Shown here piece after piece: positions 1 through 14,068 of a DNA stretch of 46,443 nt. This DNA comes from Reticulascus tulasneorum (Eukaryota > Ascomycota > Sordariomycetes > Glomerellales > Reticulascaceae): the NCBI GenBank assembly GCA_001557505.1, contig LSAX01000025.1, positions 1-46,443 on the forward strand. Direction: 5' to 3'. Every line of letters starts with the position of its first letter. Positions within the stretch are counted from its first letter, which is position 1. The notes below the pieces were generated by a model. The model saw nothing but the letters and a program-made list of their open reading frames with translations. It was not told the origin of the DNA and made no database searches. The position numbers and the translations under genes are program-made.

Positions 1-27
1 ATAATATTTTAATTTTAAATTTTTAAC

Positions 28-701
28 ATGACAAACTTTTTTATTACAAACGAAATTTACATTACAACTATAGGATTAAAAGTCGACAACTTCGACATAA
101 TGCCTATATTTATTTTATTATGCAGTATTATTATCATTCTTATTCAGAGTTTTATAGTATCCGTGTTAATTTGAATGACATTATTTGGTGGTTTATATCT
201 TGTATCTTTAACTGATGAAGATGGTTATATTACTCGTGATGGTTGTTTAGCCAACCAAGTAACTGAGTCAGAAGCGATAAAGAAGAAGATGATGAATTAA
301 TTCGTAAATTAATTAATCAACTAAATTCTGATTCGACTAGCCGTAGTCACAAAACTGTTTATTCACAAAATTGAGGTGAAAATATGTTAAGTTCAAAAGA
401 AGTATACAGACTTGCGTGTGCCGCAAAATTAGCTATGAGTTCAGGGGATCCTCGAACTTTAGGCTGGTCTATTGAGTATAGACCTTTTAAGATTAGAAAC
501 CGTGGACTTGAGCCTAGGATATTTCCTTTAAGAAATAAAGAAAAACCTATTTATATTAGTAAAGATTTAGTTAATATAGCTAAAGGAATTTAAATTAAGT
601 AGAGGAGCAGATATTTTTGGAACAGAAGCTTGAAGTAATGAAAGTGAATTAAAAAATAGAATTAACGATTTACAAACTCAATTAGGTAATTCTAGAGATA
701 A
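28..701 (+). pseudogene. orfE, arm A copy with frameshifts
   Basis: Copy of the 224-residue ORF read intact at 23753-24427. A base missing in the run near 276 and an extra G near 588 break the frame, and two further indels near 697-706 remove the stop. Because the arm B copy is open throughout, these look like sequence errors and not gene decay. Confidence 0.7.
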
Positions 702-755
702 TTTTTTTGTTTATATACAAGTTGGAAATGAAATTAAATTTAATTTAATTTCAAA

Positions 756-833
756 AATTATGAATATAAAGGTAAATATTCTTAAATATTGTATTATCAA
801 TAATGAACATGAGGTTCGATTCCTCCATAATTA
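756..833 (+). pseudogene. trnC-like remnant, arm A copy
   Basis: Arm A copy of the tRNA-like element described at 23621-23699, one A shorter in the D-loop region. Confidence 0.5.
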
Positions 834-1001
834 ATTTGATTATTCTCTAATTTAATTAGATTCCTAACTTTTAATACTAATTACTTTATTTACTTTTTAT
901 AATAATGATTATAAAAAAATAGAAGTAAAACATTCTTTGATTGTACAATACAATTAATAAATAAATACGTGAAAGAAAATCAAGAAAATAGGTATTTAGC
1001 T

Positions 1002-2631
<1,630 letters not shown>

Positions 2632-2808
2632 ATAATAATTGACCATATAGAAGATTTAAGAAGTATAATATTTAAAAATTATGTAACTTTTTTTTTATGA
2701 TTTATATAAAATACAATTAAATGTATTAATTGTAAATAAAATAAGGAGTGTAATGAGTCCCATAACGGAACCAAAAAGTAATTTTTCTTCATAAGACTAA
2801 TTGTCTAA

Positions 2809-2976
2809 ATATTAAATAAAAAAGAAAAATGATGGAAGGTTTATGAAAAAACAGGTAAAGAAAATTTAGAATATAGAGCTGAAACAATGCTAACTAAATT
2901 AGAACAACTTGAAAATAGATTAGACGAAAAATCTGCTTATTATATAAAAATAATATTCTTATTAGCTCAAAGGTAG
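2809..2976 (+). CDS. orfF, arm A copy (55-codon unknown ORF)
   Basis: Identical to the arm B copy at 21477-21644, where it is described. Confidence 0.35.
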
Positions 2977-3025
2977 AGCAGAATACTTCTAATATTCCGA
3001 TTTTAGTTCGAATCTAGAATAAGAA
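2957..3025 (+). tRNA. trnR(tct): tRNA-Arg(tct), arm A copy
   Basis: Cloverleaf with acceptor TCTTATT/AATAAGA and anticodon loop CTTCTAA. It lies between cox1 and nad1, its usual Pezizomycotina place. Same as 21428-21496. Confidence 0.9.
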
Positions 3026-3256
3026 AGTCTATTTTTATTTAATTATTTTAGTTATTTAAAGTAAAATAAATAACTAAAATAGGATATACTTAGTCATAAG
3101 ATAAAAAAAAATTTTTTTTTATTACTTTAATTTAAAGTTTTGTATTTTTATTCAATAATTAAATAAACTCAAAAATGTAAAATTATAGTTATTTGTTATT
3201 ACTTGCTTTTATTATTAAGTAATTATAATATAAAAACCTTTATTTTTTTATAATTA

Positions 3257-4363
3257 ATGTTTTATGTATCTACTTTATTATCTATATTTGAAGTAATTTT
3301 ATTAATGCTGCCCGCTTTATTAGCAGTCGCTTTTATAACAGTTGCTGAAAGAAAAACAATGGCAAGTATGCAAAGAAGATTAGGACCTAACGCTGTAGGA
3401 TATTATGGTTTATTACAAGCTTTTGCGGACGCATTAAAATTAATACTTAAAGAGTATGTAGCACCAACTCAATCAAATACTATACTTTTTTTTTTAGGTC
3501 CTATAATAACTTTGGCTTTCGCATTGCTTGGGTATGGAGTAATACCTTATGGTCCTGGTTTAACTTTGAATGATTTAGAATTAGGTATATTATACATGTT
3601 AGCGGTTTCATCTATATCTACTTATGGTATACTATTAGCCGGATGAAGTGCTAACAGTAAATATGCTTTTTTAGGTTCTCTTAGAAGTACAGCTCAATTA
3701 ATTAGTTATGAATTAGTCTTAAGTTCAGCTATACTATTAATAATTATGATTACAGGTAGTTTAAATTTAAATATAAATATACAAACTCAAAAAGCAGTAT
3801 GGCTTATATTACCTATATTCCCTATTTTCTTAATATTTTTTATAGGTTCTGTAGCGGAAACAAACAGAGCCCCATTTGATTTAGCTGAAGCGGAATCTGA
3901 ATTAGTTAGTGGATTTATGACAGAGCACGCTGCAGTAATATTTGTGTTTTTTTTTTTAGCTGAATACGCCAGTATATTACTAATGTGTATATTAACTAGT
4001 ATATTGTTTTTAGGTGGTTATTTATTAGATTTTAACTTAATGTATTGATTTAATTTAATAAATAATTTATGAGCTTATATGTTTGATCTAAAATGAACAA
4101 TATCTTCTGAATACTTTAATGTAAAAAATATATTTATTAGTTTTACTGAAAGTGGCCTATATTCTGGGCTAATTTTAGGATTAAAAAGTTCTATTTTTGT
4201 TTTTATTTTTATATGAGTAAGAGCTTCGTTTCCTAGAATACGTTTTGATCAATTAATGTCTTTTTGTTGAACAGTCTTATTACCGCTATTATTTGCTTTT
4301 ATTATAATATTACCTTGTACTTTATATGCTTTTAATATATTTATTTTAAATATAGCTATATAA
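3257..4363 (+). CDS. nad1: NADH dehydrogenase subunit 1, arm A copy
   Basis: Intact 368-residue copy of nad1; see 20090-21196 for the description. Confidence 0.95.
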
Positions 4364-4546
4364 AAATCTTTTTAACCTCTTGTTTATATTATCATAATTT
4401 CCTATTATATGATGAAAATATATATTATAATATTTAAAAGTTATTTTTTAGATATAAATTTATATCTAGTTTTTATCTTATTTTTCTAGAATAAAATTAT
4501 TTATATATAAGATGACTTTTTTAAATAGTTATCCTTTTTTAGGGTA

Positions 4547-6010
4547 ATGTTATTATCTCTCTTACTTATTATACCTATACTAGGTATATTTTTAATTTGT
4601 AGTGTCACCTCTTATGAAAAAGAAGCCCAAAATATTTTATTATATAAAAAAATAAGTTTAATAACTTCAAGTTTGAATTTAATTTTATCTTTTATAATAT
4701 TTATTTTTTTTAATTCAAGTAGTAACCAATTCCAATTTGTACAAGAACATTATAATGTACAATTATTTGATATTTATTTAGGAATAGACGGAATATCTGT
4801 ATATTTTGTATTATTGACAACAATAATAATACCAATAGCTTTATTATCAAACTGAAATTCAATAAAAGAAAATGTGAAATTTTATTTAGTAACTGTACTA
4901 TTATTAGAAACATTGTTATTAGCTGTGTTTTTAGTATTAGATATACTTTTATTTTATATATTTTTTGAAAGTATACTTCCTCCTTTATTTTTATTAATAG
5001 GTTTATTTGGATCTGGTAATAAAGTAAGAGCAAGTTATTATTTTTTCTTATATACATTGTGAGGATCTTTATTTTTGCTATTATCTATTTTAGCTATGTT
5101 CTCAATAATGGGAACAACAGATTTTGATGCTTTATTTAAAACTAACTTTGATTATACTACACAGTTCTTTTTATTCACTGGTATTTTTATAGCATTTGCT
5201 GTAAAAACTCCTACAATATTTTTAAACAATTGATTATTAAAAGCTCATGTGGAATCGCCATTAGGTGGAAGTATTATACTTGCTGGTATTGTTTTAAAAT
5301 TAAGTTTATATGGTATTTTTAGACTAATTTTACCCATATTACCTAAGGCCTCATTGGATTTTACATTTTTTATATATACTATAGGAGTTATTACTATAAT
5401 ATATGCAAGTTTTAGTACATTAAGAACTGTAGATGTTAAGGAATTAATTGCCTATAGCTCTGTATCTCATGCAGCAGTATATTTAATAGGAGCATTTAGT
5501 AACACAATTCAAGGAATAGAAGGAAGTATAGTTTTAGGGTTAGCTCATGGATTTGTATCTAGTGGTTTATTTATATGCGCTGGAGGTATATTATACGACA
5601 GATCTGGGACTAGAATGATATACTCTTATAGAGGAATAGCTCAACTTATGCCTTTATTCTCTATACTTTTCTTTATATTATCTTTAGGAAATTGTGGGGC
5701 TCCTTTAACATTAAATTTTATAGGAGAATTTATGTCTCTTTACGGTATGGTAGAAAAATTACCAGTATTAGGTTTTTTTGGATGTACCTCTATAATATTT
5801 TCGGCTGCGTATACTATATATATGTTTAATAGAATAACATTTGGAGGTTCATTTACTAAATTTTTTGAAGAAAATATATTTGACACAAATAAAAGAGAAT
5901 TTTTACTATTATTCGTATTAGTATTATTTACTGTTATATTAGGTATATATCCTTCTTTGATTTTAGATACTTTACATTATTCTGCCCTTAATTTAATATA
6001 TAATTATTAG
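4547..6010 (+). CDS. nad4: NADH dehydrogenase subunit 4, arm A copy
   Basis: Intact 487-residue copy of nad4; see 18443-19906 for the description. Confidence 0.95.
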
Positions 6011-6106
6011 ATTAAAGAACTTATGGATTTAGATTTTAGTTTTATATCTAACGTTAATACTATCATTATTTTGGAGTATTTAATAAAAAATTTTTTAATA
6101 TAAATA

Positions 6107-6271
6107 ATGCCTCAATTAGTACCTTTTTATTTTGTAAATGAAATAGTTTTTGCTTTCGTTATAATTGTATCTCTTTTATATATATTATCTAAATATATAT
6201 TACCAAGAATAATTTTCTTATTTTTATCTCGTACTTTCATAAAAGAATTATGAGACGAATTCCGTAATTAA
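6107..6271 (+). CDS. atp8: ATP synthase subunit 8, arm A copy
   Basis: Intact 54-residue copy; see 18182-18346. Confidence 0.93.
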
Positions 6272-6619
6272 TATTAAAGTTTAATATTTAGATATAACTT
6301 AAGAAAAATGTTCACATAATTATGTTAACTTAATTAAATAGCCTCAAACATTTATTGTCTTAAAATTTAATTTATACAATTAATAGATAAATTTTAAGAG
6401 GATAAAATACTTTAGGAGCAAAAATTAAAGCACAAAAAACAGATTTGTATATTAAAAATACGAATTTTTTGTTATTAATATTACATAAAAATATATCTCG
6501 TTTTGTCTTTTAATTGTTTTTTAACTATTTTTAACAAAATTTTTTAAGTATTATTCAATTTGAATAATATGTAGGTAATTAGATATTTAAAGGCTTATAA
6601 TTAGTACTTAGAGTATAAT
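6272..6619 (+). other. atp8-atp6 spacer with hairpins
   Basis: I see no gene in this 348-base AT-rich spacer. It holds a 12-bp inverted repeat (6358-6369 with 6388-6399) and a 10-bp hairpin with a one-base centre at about 6548-6568. The same spacer lies at 17834-18181 in arm B. Confidence 0.7.
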
Positions 6620-7414
6620 ATGAATACTTTAAGTTTAGCTGGAAATTTTTACAAAGAAATATGTAGTCCTTTAGACCAATTTGAAATAAGAGACTTATTA
6701 AGTCTAGATGCCCCCGTAATAAATAATTTACACATATCTATAACTAATATAGGATTATACTTAACATTAGGATTTATTTTTATATTAATTATTAGTGGAT
6801 TAAGTATTAATAATAATAAATTAGTAAGTAATAATTGATCTGTTAGTCAAGAATCTTTATATGCAACAATTCATAGTATAGTTGTAAATCAAATAAATTC
6901 AAGAAGTGGTCAAATATATTTTCCTTTCATATACACTTTATTTATATTTATTTTAATGAATAATTTAATAGGAATGATTCCTTATAGCTTTGCATCTACA
7001 AGCCATTTTATATTAACTTTTGCTCTTAGTTTTACTATAGTATTAGGAGCAACTATTCTAGGATTTCAAAAACATGGTTTAGAATTCTTTTCTTTATTAG
7101 TTCCAGCTGGTTGTCCTTTAGGTTTATTACCTTTATTAGTTTTAATAGAGCTTATATCTTATCTTGCTCGTAATATTTCTCTTGGATTAAGATTAGCTGC
7201 GAATATTCTTTCAGGTCATATGTTGTTAAATATATTAGCAGGATTTACATATAATATAATGTCTTCAGGTATAATTTATTTCTTTTTAGGTTTAGTTCCT
7301 TTAGCTTTTATTATAGCTTTCTCGGGATTAGAAATAGGAATAGCCTTTATACAAGCTCAAGTTTTTGTAGTTTTATCTTCTTCTTATATAAAAGATGGTT
7401 TAGACTTACATTAA
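6620..7414 (+). CDS. atp6: ATP synthase subunit a (6), arm A copy
   Basis: Intact 264-residue copy; see 17039-17833. Confidence 0.95.
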
Positions 7415-7769
7415 ATATAAAATTATCATTTGTTTTTAATAAAAATAAATTTAATTAAATATAATAAAAATTAGTGTTAAATGAAAGATATTTTTAATAA
7501 AAATTGTAAAGTTATAAAATATATACTATATGTACCTAAAAATTACTCTAGCTCAAATTAAAGGTCTAAAGTAGAAAATATCAAATTTATATAAATAGTT
7601 ATTTATTAAAAAAAGAATTTGCGAACGATTAATCCTATAGAAATTTATTATTTAGTAATAAATCTACATATCAGAACATAGCTTATGTTTATCCGTTTTG
7701 AAATAAAAATTAAAAAAAGTTCTAGATTTATTAGTGATGTGATTGCTCCTAAAAAGAGTAATCCTACAT
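7415..7769 (+). other. atp6-rns spacer
   Basis: About 355 AT-rich bases between atp6 and the first recognisable rns sequence. I see no tRNA or convincing ORF. The true 5' end of rns may lie up to about 100 bases upstream of my boundary. Mirrored at about 16683-17038. Confidence 0.6.
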
Positions 7770-9262
7770 AAATTATTAGATGAGCTTGGTGATGGCTCTG
7801 ATTGAACGCTGTCCAAATGCTTGACACATGCTAATCGAACGGTTAATTTAATGAACAATTTAATTAATAAGTGGTGTACAGGTGAGAAGAATATATTTTT
7901 ACTCTCTTAAAGTGAGGTCTAAAATACCTCATAAAAAAAAAAGAAGAAATTTCGCTTTAGGAAGAAAATAAGTATTTCGAGATAGGTAGTAGTTAGGGTT
8001 ATGACTTAACTAGCCACATATTTTCGTAGTCGTAGCTGAGAGGTTGATCGACCACATTGGGTCTGAGAAAATCCCAATGCAAAATTAGTACAGCAGTGAG
8101 GAATCTTAGTCAATGGTCTAAAGACCGAACTGGTAACTTGGAGAAATGAGAAGTCTGAAAAAAAAGAAATAAAATAAGGTTAAAAACTTATTTAAGTGTA
8201 TTTCTAAAGTAAGATTTAATTGATTATTTGAATAAAATTTTAAATGCATATTTATAATGACCATATGTATATACAGGTCTTGACCAATTGCGTGCCAGCA
8301 GTCGCGGTAATACGTAAGAGACTAGTGTTATTCATCATGATTAGGTTTAAAGGGTACCCAGACGGTCATAATATCTTATATGCAAAACAGAGTATTAGAC
8401 TAGAGTTTTATAGAGGAAGACAGTACTTGAGGTGAAGGGATCATATCTTATTATACCAAAGGGACTGGTAAAGGCGAAGGCAGTCTTTCATGTAAAAACT
8501 GACGTCGAAGGACGAAGGCACAGAGAACAAAAAGGATTAGATACCCCAGTAGTCTTTGCAGAGAATTATGAATGCCATGGATTAGATAAAAAAAATTTAG
8601 TCTATAAATGAAAATGTAAGCATTTCACCTCAAGAGTAATGCGGCAACGCAGGAACTGAAATCACTAGACCGTTTCTGACACCAGTAGTGAAGTATGTTA
8701 TTTAATTCGATGGTCCACGAAAAACCTTACCACAATTTGAATATTTTACAGGAGTTGCACGGCTGTTTTCAGTTAATGTTGCGAAACTGTGGTTTTTCCA
8801 CGAAATTAACGAAATCCTTTGCTTTATTTATAAAAAATTTGATAAAGCACTTTTTATCTTTATATGAGATAAGATAAGAAGGACTAAGACAAGTCATCAT
8901 GGCCCTTATGTTGTGGGCTATAGACGTGCCACGTATTCCTTAACAAAGAGAAGCAAAAATGTAAATTTTAGCTAATCTCAGAAAAAAGGATATATTTACG
9001 CAAGGATTGTAGCCTGAAATTCGGCTATATGAATAAGTAATTACTAGTAATCGTGAATCACCATGTCACGGTGAATATTCCTTCGGATTGGTACTAACCA
9101 CTCGTCACATGCTGAAAAAAGTTCCCGCAATAAGTTTGCTATTTTACTGTAAGTTCTTTTATAAATAGAATTAGAGGGTTGCAGTCGAATTCTTCGTATG
9201 TGTGGCTTTGATTAGTGTTAAGTCGAAATATGGTTCGTGTAGTGGAAGTTGCACGGGATTAA
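7770..9262 (+). rRNA. rns: Small subunit rRNA, arm A copy
   Basis: Copy of rns; see 15190-16682 for landmarks. The 5' start motif lies near 7780, the 530 loop near 8290, the conserved core near 8533 and the 3' helix near 9220-9260. Ends are approximate. Confidence 0.9.
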
Positions 9263-9373
9263 TTAAACTTAAAAAGATTATATATAGATACAAATAATTA
9301 TAAAAAGAAATATTTTATATTTATTATATTCTGAATTAAATTTTAATTCATTGAATACGTATTATATATACCA

Positions 9374-9461
9374 AGGAAGGTTCCGTTTGTTGGTACGACG
9401 GGTTGAGCTGTAAACTCAATAGCTATACCAGCTATCGAAGGTTCGAGTCCTTTTCTTCCTA
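9374..9461 (+). tRNA. trnY(gta): tRNA-Tyr(gta), arm A copy
   Basis: Class II tRNA with anticodon stem TTGAG/CTCAA around CTGTAAA and a long variable arm. Same as 14991-15078. Confidence 0.93.
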
Positions 9462-9573
9462 AAAATATAAGTACAATTTTTTTGTACCCTGTTTTCTCTA
9501 TTCTAGGCTTGGAACTTATTTATAAGTGATATTGTTAAATTATAAATAATTATATAAAAAAAGAAAAATTTGA

Positions 9574-10383
9574 ATGACTAATATGATAAGAAGTAATTTT
9601 CAGGATCATCCTTTTCATTTAGTATCTCCTTCCCCTTGACCTTTATATACTAGTTTATCTTTATTAAACTTGACTACTAATGCAGCTTTATCTATGCATA
9701 GCTTTAGTAATTCATATTATTATGTATATATAAGTGGAATATTAGTTGTATATTCTATGTCTTGTTGATTTAGAGATATAATAAGTGAAGGTACATTTTT
9801 AGGTAATCATACTTTAGCTGTACAGAAAGGACTTAATTTAGGAGTAATCCTTTTTATAGTATCTGAGGCATTATTTTTTATGGCTATATTCTGAGCCTTT
9901 TTTCACAGTGCTTTAACTCCTACAATTGAATTAGGTGCTCAATGACCTCCTATGGGTATAGAGCCTATAAATCCTTTTGAATTACCTCTACTTAATACAA
10001 TTATATTGTTATCTAGTGGTGCTACAATTACTTATGCTCATCATGCTTTAATTAAAGGGAATAGAGCTGCAGCTTTATACGGTTCAATATTTACAGTGTT
10101 ATTAGCTGTAATATTTACAATATTTCAAGGAGTAGAATATAGTGTATCCTCTTTTACTATAAGTGATGGTGCCTTTGGTACATGTTTCTTTTTTGGAACA
10201 GGATTTCATGGATTACACGTTATAATCGGTACTATTTTTCTAGGGGTAGCATTATGAAGAATTTTTGCTTACCATTTAACTGACAACCATCATCTAGGAT
10301 TCGAAGGTGGTATTTTATACTGACATTTTGTAGATGTGGTCTGACTTTTTTTGTACATCTCTATCTATTATTGAGGTTCTTAA
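9574..10383 (+). CDS. cox3: Cytochrome c oxidase subunit 3, arm A copy
   Basis: Intact 269-residue copy; see 14069-14878. Confidence 0.95.
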
Positions 10384-10502
10384 TTAATTCTTCCCTTGGT
10401 AATAGATTAAAAAAAAGTCCTAAAGACGAAAAAGAAAAACTGAATGAAAATCCTGAAATTTTAAATGCTTCTTTTATTTACTTACCCAAAGATTTAAAAG
10501 AA

Positions 10503-11962
10503 ATGTTTACAATAATGGGAATTCTTTGTTTAGTTTTAGTTATTAATTATAGACGTATTTTATTTATATATATAAATAATTTTATGCTATCTTTATCTAC
10601 GGATACTAAATTATTATTATTAATAATAATGTTAGGTTTTATATTTATAGTTTTATTATTAGGATTTTTAAAATTTCTTTTTTTCTTTTTAGAAAAAAGA
10701 AATAAAATTAATGCAATTATTGATAATAAACCTCTAAAGTCTTTAAGTTTTGGTAATAAGTTATATATTCTAGTAAAATGATCCTTTATTATGTATTTAA
10801 TAGGTTGAATTTTAAGTTATATAGATTCTTTATATGTTTTTCCCTGATCTTTAGTTTTTCTTACTTTATTACCATGTATGCCCTTATTTTATTTTAATAA
10901 AATTAGGTTATATCTAAGAAAATTTTTTTTTAATCTAAAAGGAAATATTTTTAAAATATGAACTAATAAATTATTATATTGTATAATGTTGGTTTATAGC
11001 TATATAATAGCTTTTTGTATTCGTTTTTTTAATAAATTTATATTTCTTCCTCTTTTAAGTTTAGTACTTCCTTCATTAGCTGCGGAGATGGGTCTTTTGT
11101 TAGATATTACATTTTTTGTTTTTTTTTTGGAAAAGCGGAGTTTACTTTTTTAGACTTTTTTAAATTCAAATCTGATATTAATATTAAACCAGAAAATAGT
11201 AAGGTCAGTATACCTTATACTGACTCTCTTTTTTCTTACATCCCTTCACCTGGGGAAGAAGGTGAAGTAGAAAGATTCCCCGTTGATAAATTTTTACATG
11301 ATTGAACAGCGCAGGTTGGGGGAATTCCTCCTTATTTTTATACTAGTGTAGAACCTATTAAGCGTTTACATTTGGCTAAAAACGAGGCTAAGGTACTTTC
11401 TTTTTTGCTTCATTCTCAGGAGCACACTATGCTGGCTGAGAGATGAAAAGATTTATATGTTTTTGGAAAATATAATAATACTCCTATACATTTCGCTGTC
11501 CCGTATTCAGGCGTATTTATGCATGATGATGTGAAATTAAGAGTCTTTAAGTTAATTGGTACTTTTAAAACTAAAGAGGAGATGCTAGCATATAATGCCG
11601 AATTTCATCCAAATGAGGCATGAGTTGGAGGAGTCGAAAGAAAAGAAGCATTATCTTGATATACATCTTATACTCCTGCTAATGATCTAGATATGATTCG
11701 TAGTGAAGAGGTAGTAAATAATAATAATTGTTTTTATATAAAGATTGTTTCATCTCCCGAGAGTTGAACATATCATTTATATGACCCTAATGTACACCAA
11801 CAAAGGGAAAAAGTTCTTTATTTTAAAAGAGACGGTAAATATATAGAAATGCCTAATCTTATTACTCCTTACATTAGAGGGAAAAGTCAGGGTAATAAGA
11901 TTTTGAGTATTATTAATAAGGAAAATCTTATAAATTTATATAAGTTAGATAAATTTCGTTAA
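10503..11962 (+). pseudogene. orfA, arm A copy with one frameshift
   Basis: Copy of the membrane-protein ORF intact at 12489-13949. The poly-T run at about 11119-11128 has 10 T here but 11 in both other copies (near 13323 and 46163), which breaks the frame at about residue 209. This is most likely a sequence error. See arm B for the description. Confidence 0.75.
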
Positions 11963-11995
11963 AAAAATATAAGCATAATAATAATTAAATCTAAA

Positions 11996-12067
11996 GGGAT
12001 CTTTGTATAATGGTAATACATATGACTTTTAATCATCGCAATATTGGTTCGACTCCGGTAGATCCTA
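11996..12067 (+). tRNA. trnK(ttt): tRNA-Lys(ttt), arm A copy
   Basis: Cloverleaf with acceptor GGGATCT/AGATCCT, anticodon loop CTTTTAA and T-stem ATTGG/CCGGT. Same as 12384-12455. Confidence 0.9.
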
Positions 12068-12142
12068 TGAAAATACAACTATTTTCATAATATAAGAAAG
12101 ATTTAATACTTGTATATATATATTATTATTTGAATGTAAATA

Positions 12143-12191
12143 GAATTAGTAACTTAATTGGTAAAGATTTTTCTTGTCACGAAAAAAGATA
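12143..12191 (+). pseudogene. trnD(gtc): trnD 5' part cut by the fold-back hinge
   Basis: Acceptor 5' strand, D arm and anticodon arm of tRNA-Asp(gtc). The gene stops after AAAAAAGAT, where the sequence switches to the opposite strand of trnS. Intact trnD is at 45077-45149. Confidence 0.85.
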
Positions 12192-12231
12192 ATCGTTAGC
12201 AGACGATTTGCCTTACCATAGCTATCTTTCC
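12182..12231 (-). pseudogene. trnS(gct): trnS(gct) 5' part cut by the hinge
   Basis: Contains the acceptor 5' strand, D arm and anticodon arm of tRNA-Ser(gct). The variable and T arms are missing because arm A begins here. Intact copy at 44988-45071. Confidence 0.8.
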
Positions 12232-12259
12232 AGCAGCGAATCAGAACGGATCGAACCGA
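12192..12259. other. Hinge (loop) of the giant inverted repeat
   Basis: This 68-base non-palindromic centre separates the two arms. It contains the 5' part of trnS(gct) read on - and the 3' end of trnD read on -. The left junction lies at a 9-base shared string, AAAAAAGAT, found in trnD sense and in trnS antisense. Compared with 45029-45100, three homopolymers here are each one base short. Confidence 0.85.
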
Positions 12260-12308
12260 TATCTTTTTTCGTGACAAGAAAAATCTTTACCAATTAAGTT
12301 ACTAATTC
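12237..12308 (-). tRNA. trnD(gtc): tRNA-Asp(gtc), arm B copy
   Basis: Acceptor GAATTAG/CTGATTC, anticodon stem TTTTC/GAAAA around TTGTCAC (anticodon GTC). One G is missing from the T arm relative to 45077-45149, probably an error in the hinge region. Confidence 0.85.
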
Positions 12309-12383
12309 TATTTACATTCAAATAATAATATATATATACAAGTATTAAATCTTTCTTATATTATGAAAATAGTTGTATTTTCA

Positions 12384-12455
12384 TAGGATCTACCGGAGTC
12401 GAACCAATATTGCGATGATTAAAAGTCATATGTATTACCATTATACAAAGATCCC
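12384..12455 (-). tRNA. trnK(ttt): tRNA-Lys(ttt)
   Basis: Acceptor GGGATCT/AGATCCT with a G-T first pair, anticodon loop CTTTTAA and T-stem ATTGG/CCGGT. It follows orfA directly. In many relatives trnK is in the cluster after rnl, so its position here may have shifted. Confidence 0.9.
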
Positions 12456-12488
12456 TTTAGATTTAATTATTATTATGCTTATATTTTT

Positions 12489-13949
12489 TTAACGAAATTT
12501 ATCTAACTTATATAAATTTATAAGATTTTCCTTATTAATAATACTCAAAATCTTATTACCCTGACTTTTCCCTCTAATGTAAGGAGTAATAAGATTAGGC
12601 ATTTCTATATATTTACCGTCTCTTTTAAAATAAAGAACTTTTTCCCTTTGTTGGTGTACATTAGGGTCATATAAATGATATGTTCAACTCTCGGGAGATG
12701 AAACAATCTTTATATAAAAACAATTATTATTATTTACTACCTCTTCACTACGAATCATATCTAGATCATTAGCAGGAGTATAAGATGTATATCAAGATAA
12801 TGCTTCTTTTCTTTCGACTCCTCCAACTCATGCCTCATTTGGATGAAATTCGGCATTATATGCTAGCATCTCCTCTTTAGTTTTAAAAGTACCAATTAAC
12901 TTAAAGACTCTTAATTTCACATCATCATGCATAAATACGCCTGAATACGGGACAGCGAAATGTATAGGAGTATTATTATATTTTCCAAAAACATATAAAT
13001 CTTTTCATCTCTCAGCCAGCATAGTGTGCTCCTGAGAATGAAGCAAAAAAGAAAGTACCTTAGCCTCGTTTTTAGCCAAATGTAAACGCTTAATAGGTTC
13101 TACACTAGTATAAAAATAAGGAGGAATTCCCCCAACCTGCGCTGTTCAATCATGTAAAAATTTATCAACGGGGAATCTTTCTACTTCACCTTCTTCCCCA
13201 GGTGAAGGGATGTAAGAAAAAAGAGAGTCAGTATAAGGTATACTGACCTTACTATTTTCTGGTTTAATATTAATATCAGATTTGAATTTAAAAAAGTCTA
13301 AAAAAGTAAACTCCGCTTTTCCAAAAAAAAAAACAAAAAATGTAATATCTAACAAAAGACCCATCTCCGCAGCTAATGAAGGAAGTACTAAACTTAAAAG
13401 AGGAAGAAATATAAATTTATTAAAAAAACGAATACAAAAAGCTATTATATAGCTATAAACCAACATTATACAATATAATAATTTATTAGTTCATATTTTA
13501 AAAATATTTCCTTTTAGATTAAAAAAAAATTTTCTTAGATATAACCTAATTTTATTAAAATAAAATAAGGGCATACATGGTAATAAAGTAAGAAAAACTA
13601 AAGATCAGGGAAAAACATATAAAGAATCTATATAACTTAAAATTCAACCTATTAAATACATAATAAAGGATCATTTTACTAGAATATATAACTTATTACC
13701 AAAACTTAAAGACTTTAGAGGTTTATTATCAATAATTGCATTAATTTTATTTCTTTTTTCTAAAAAGAAAAAAAGAAATTTTAAAAATCCTAATAATAAA
13801 ACTATAAATATAAAACCTAACATTATTATTAATAATAATAATTTAGTATCCGTAGATAAAGATAGCATAAAATTATTTATATATATAAATAAAATACGTC
13901 TATAATTAATAACTAAAACTAAACAAAGAATTCCCATTATTGTAAACAT
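12489..13949 (-). CDS. orfA: unknown multi-span membrane protein, family of three
   Basis: I do not recognise this protein. From the ATG at 13949 it has 486 residues. The frame is also open upstream to an ATG at 14198, inside cox3 (569 residues), so the start is uncertain. I chose 13949 because the protein then lines up with the start of orfB. Residues 1-26, 37-63, 93-105, 112-131 and 160-210 are hydrophobic; the C-terminal ~275 residues are soluble. It is paralogous to orfB (40602-42002) and orfC (42792-44261). Shared features are KWSFIMYLIGW at 92-102, a RFFNK segment near 174, a KVLSFL-like segment, a TFKTKEEM-like block and a YHLYDP-like motif near the C-terminus, which ends in KFR. No intron or LAGLIDADG/GIY-YIG signature is visible. 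It lies between cox3 and trnK. Confidence 0.8.
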
Positions 13950-14068
13950 TTCTTTTAAATCTTTGGGTAAGTAAATAAAAGAAGCATTTAAAATTTCAGG
14001 ATTTTCATTCAGTTTTTCTTTTTCGTCTTTAGGACTTTTTTTTAATCTATTACCAAGGGAAGAATTAA

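Noticed and set aside
7664..8877. Several 60-64 codon ORFs in and just upstream of rns (both arms)
   Set aside because: Nearly all of this stretch is rRNA with conserved SSU core motifs. The ORF beginning at 7664 starts in the spacer but runs antisense into the rRNA and shows no protein features.
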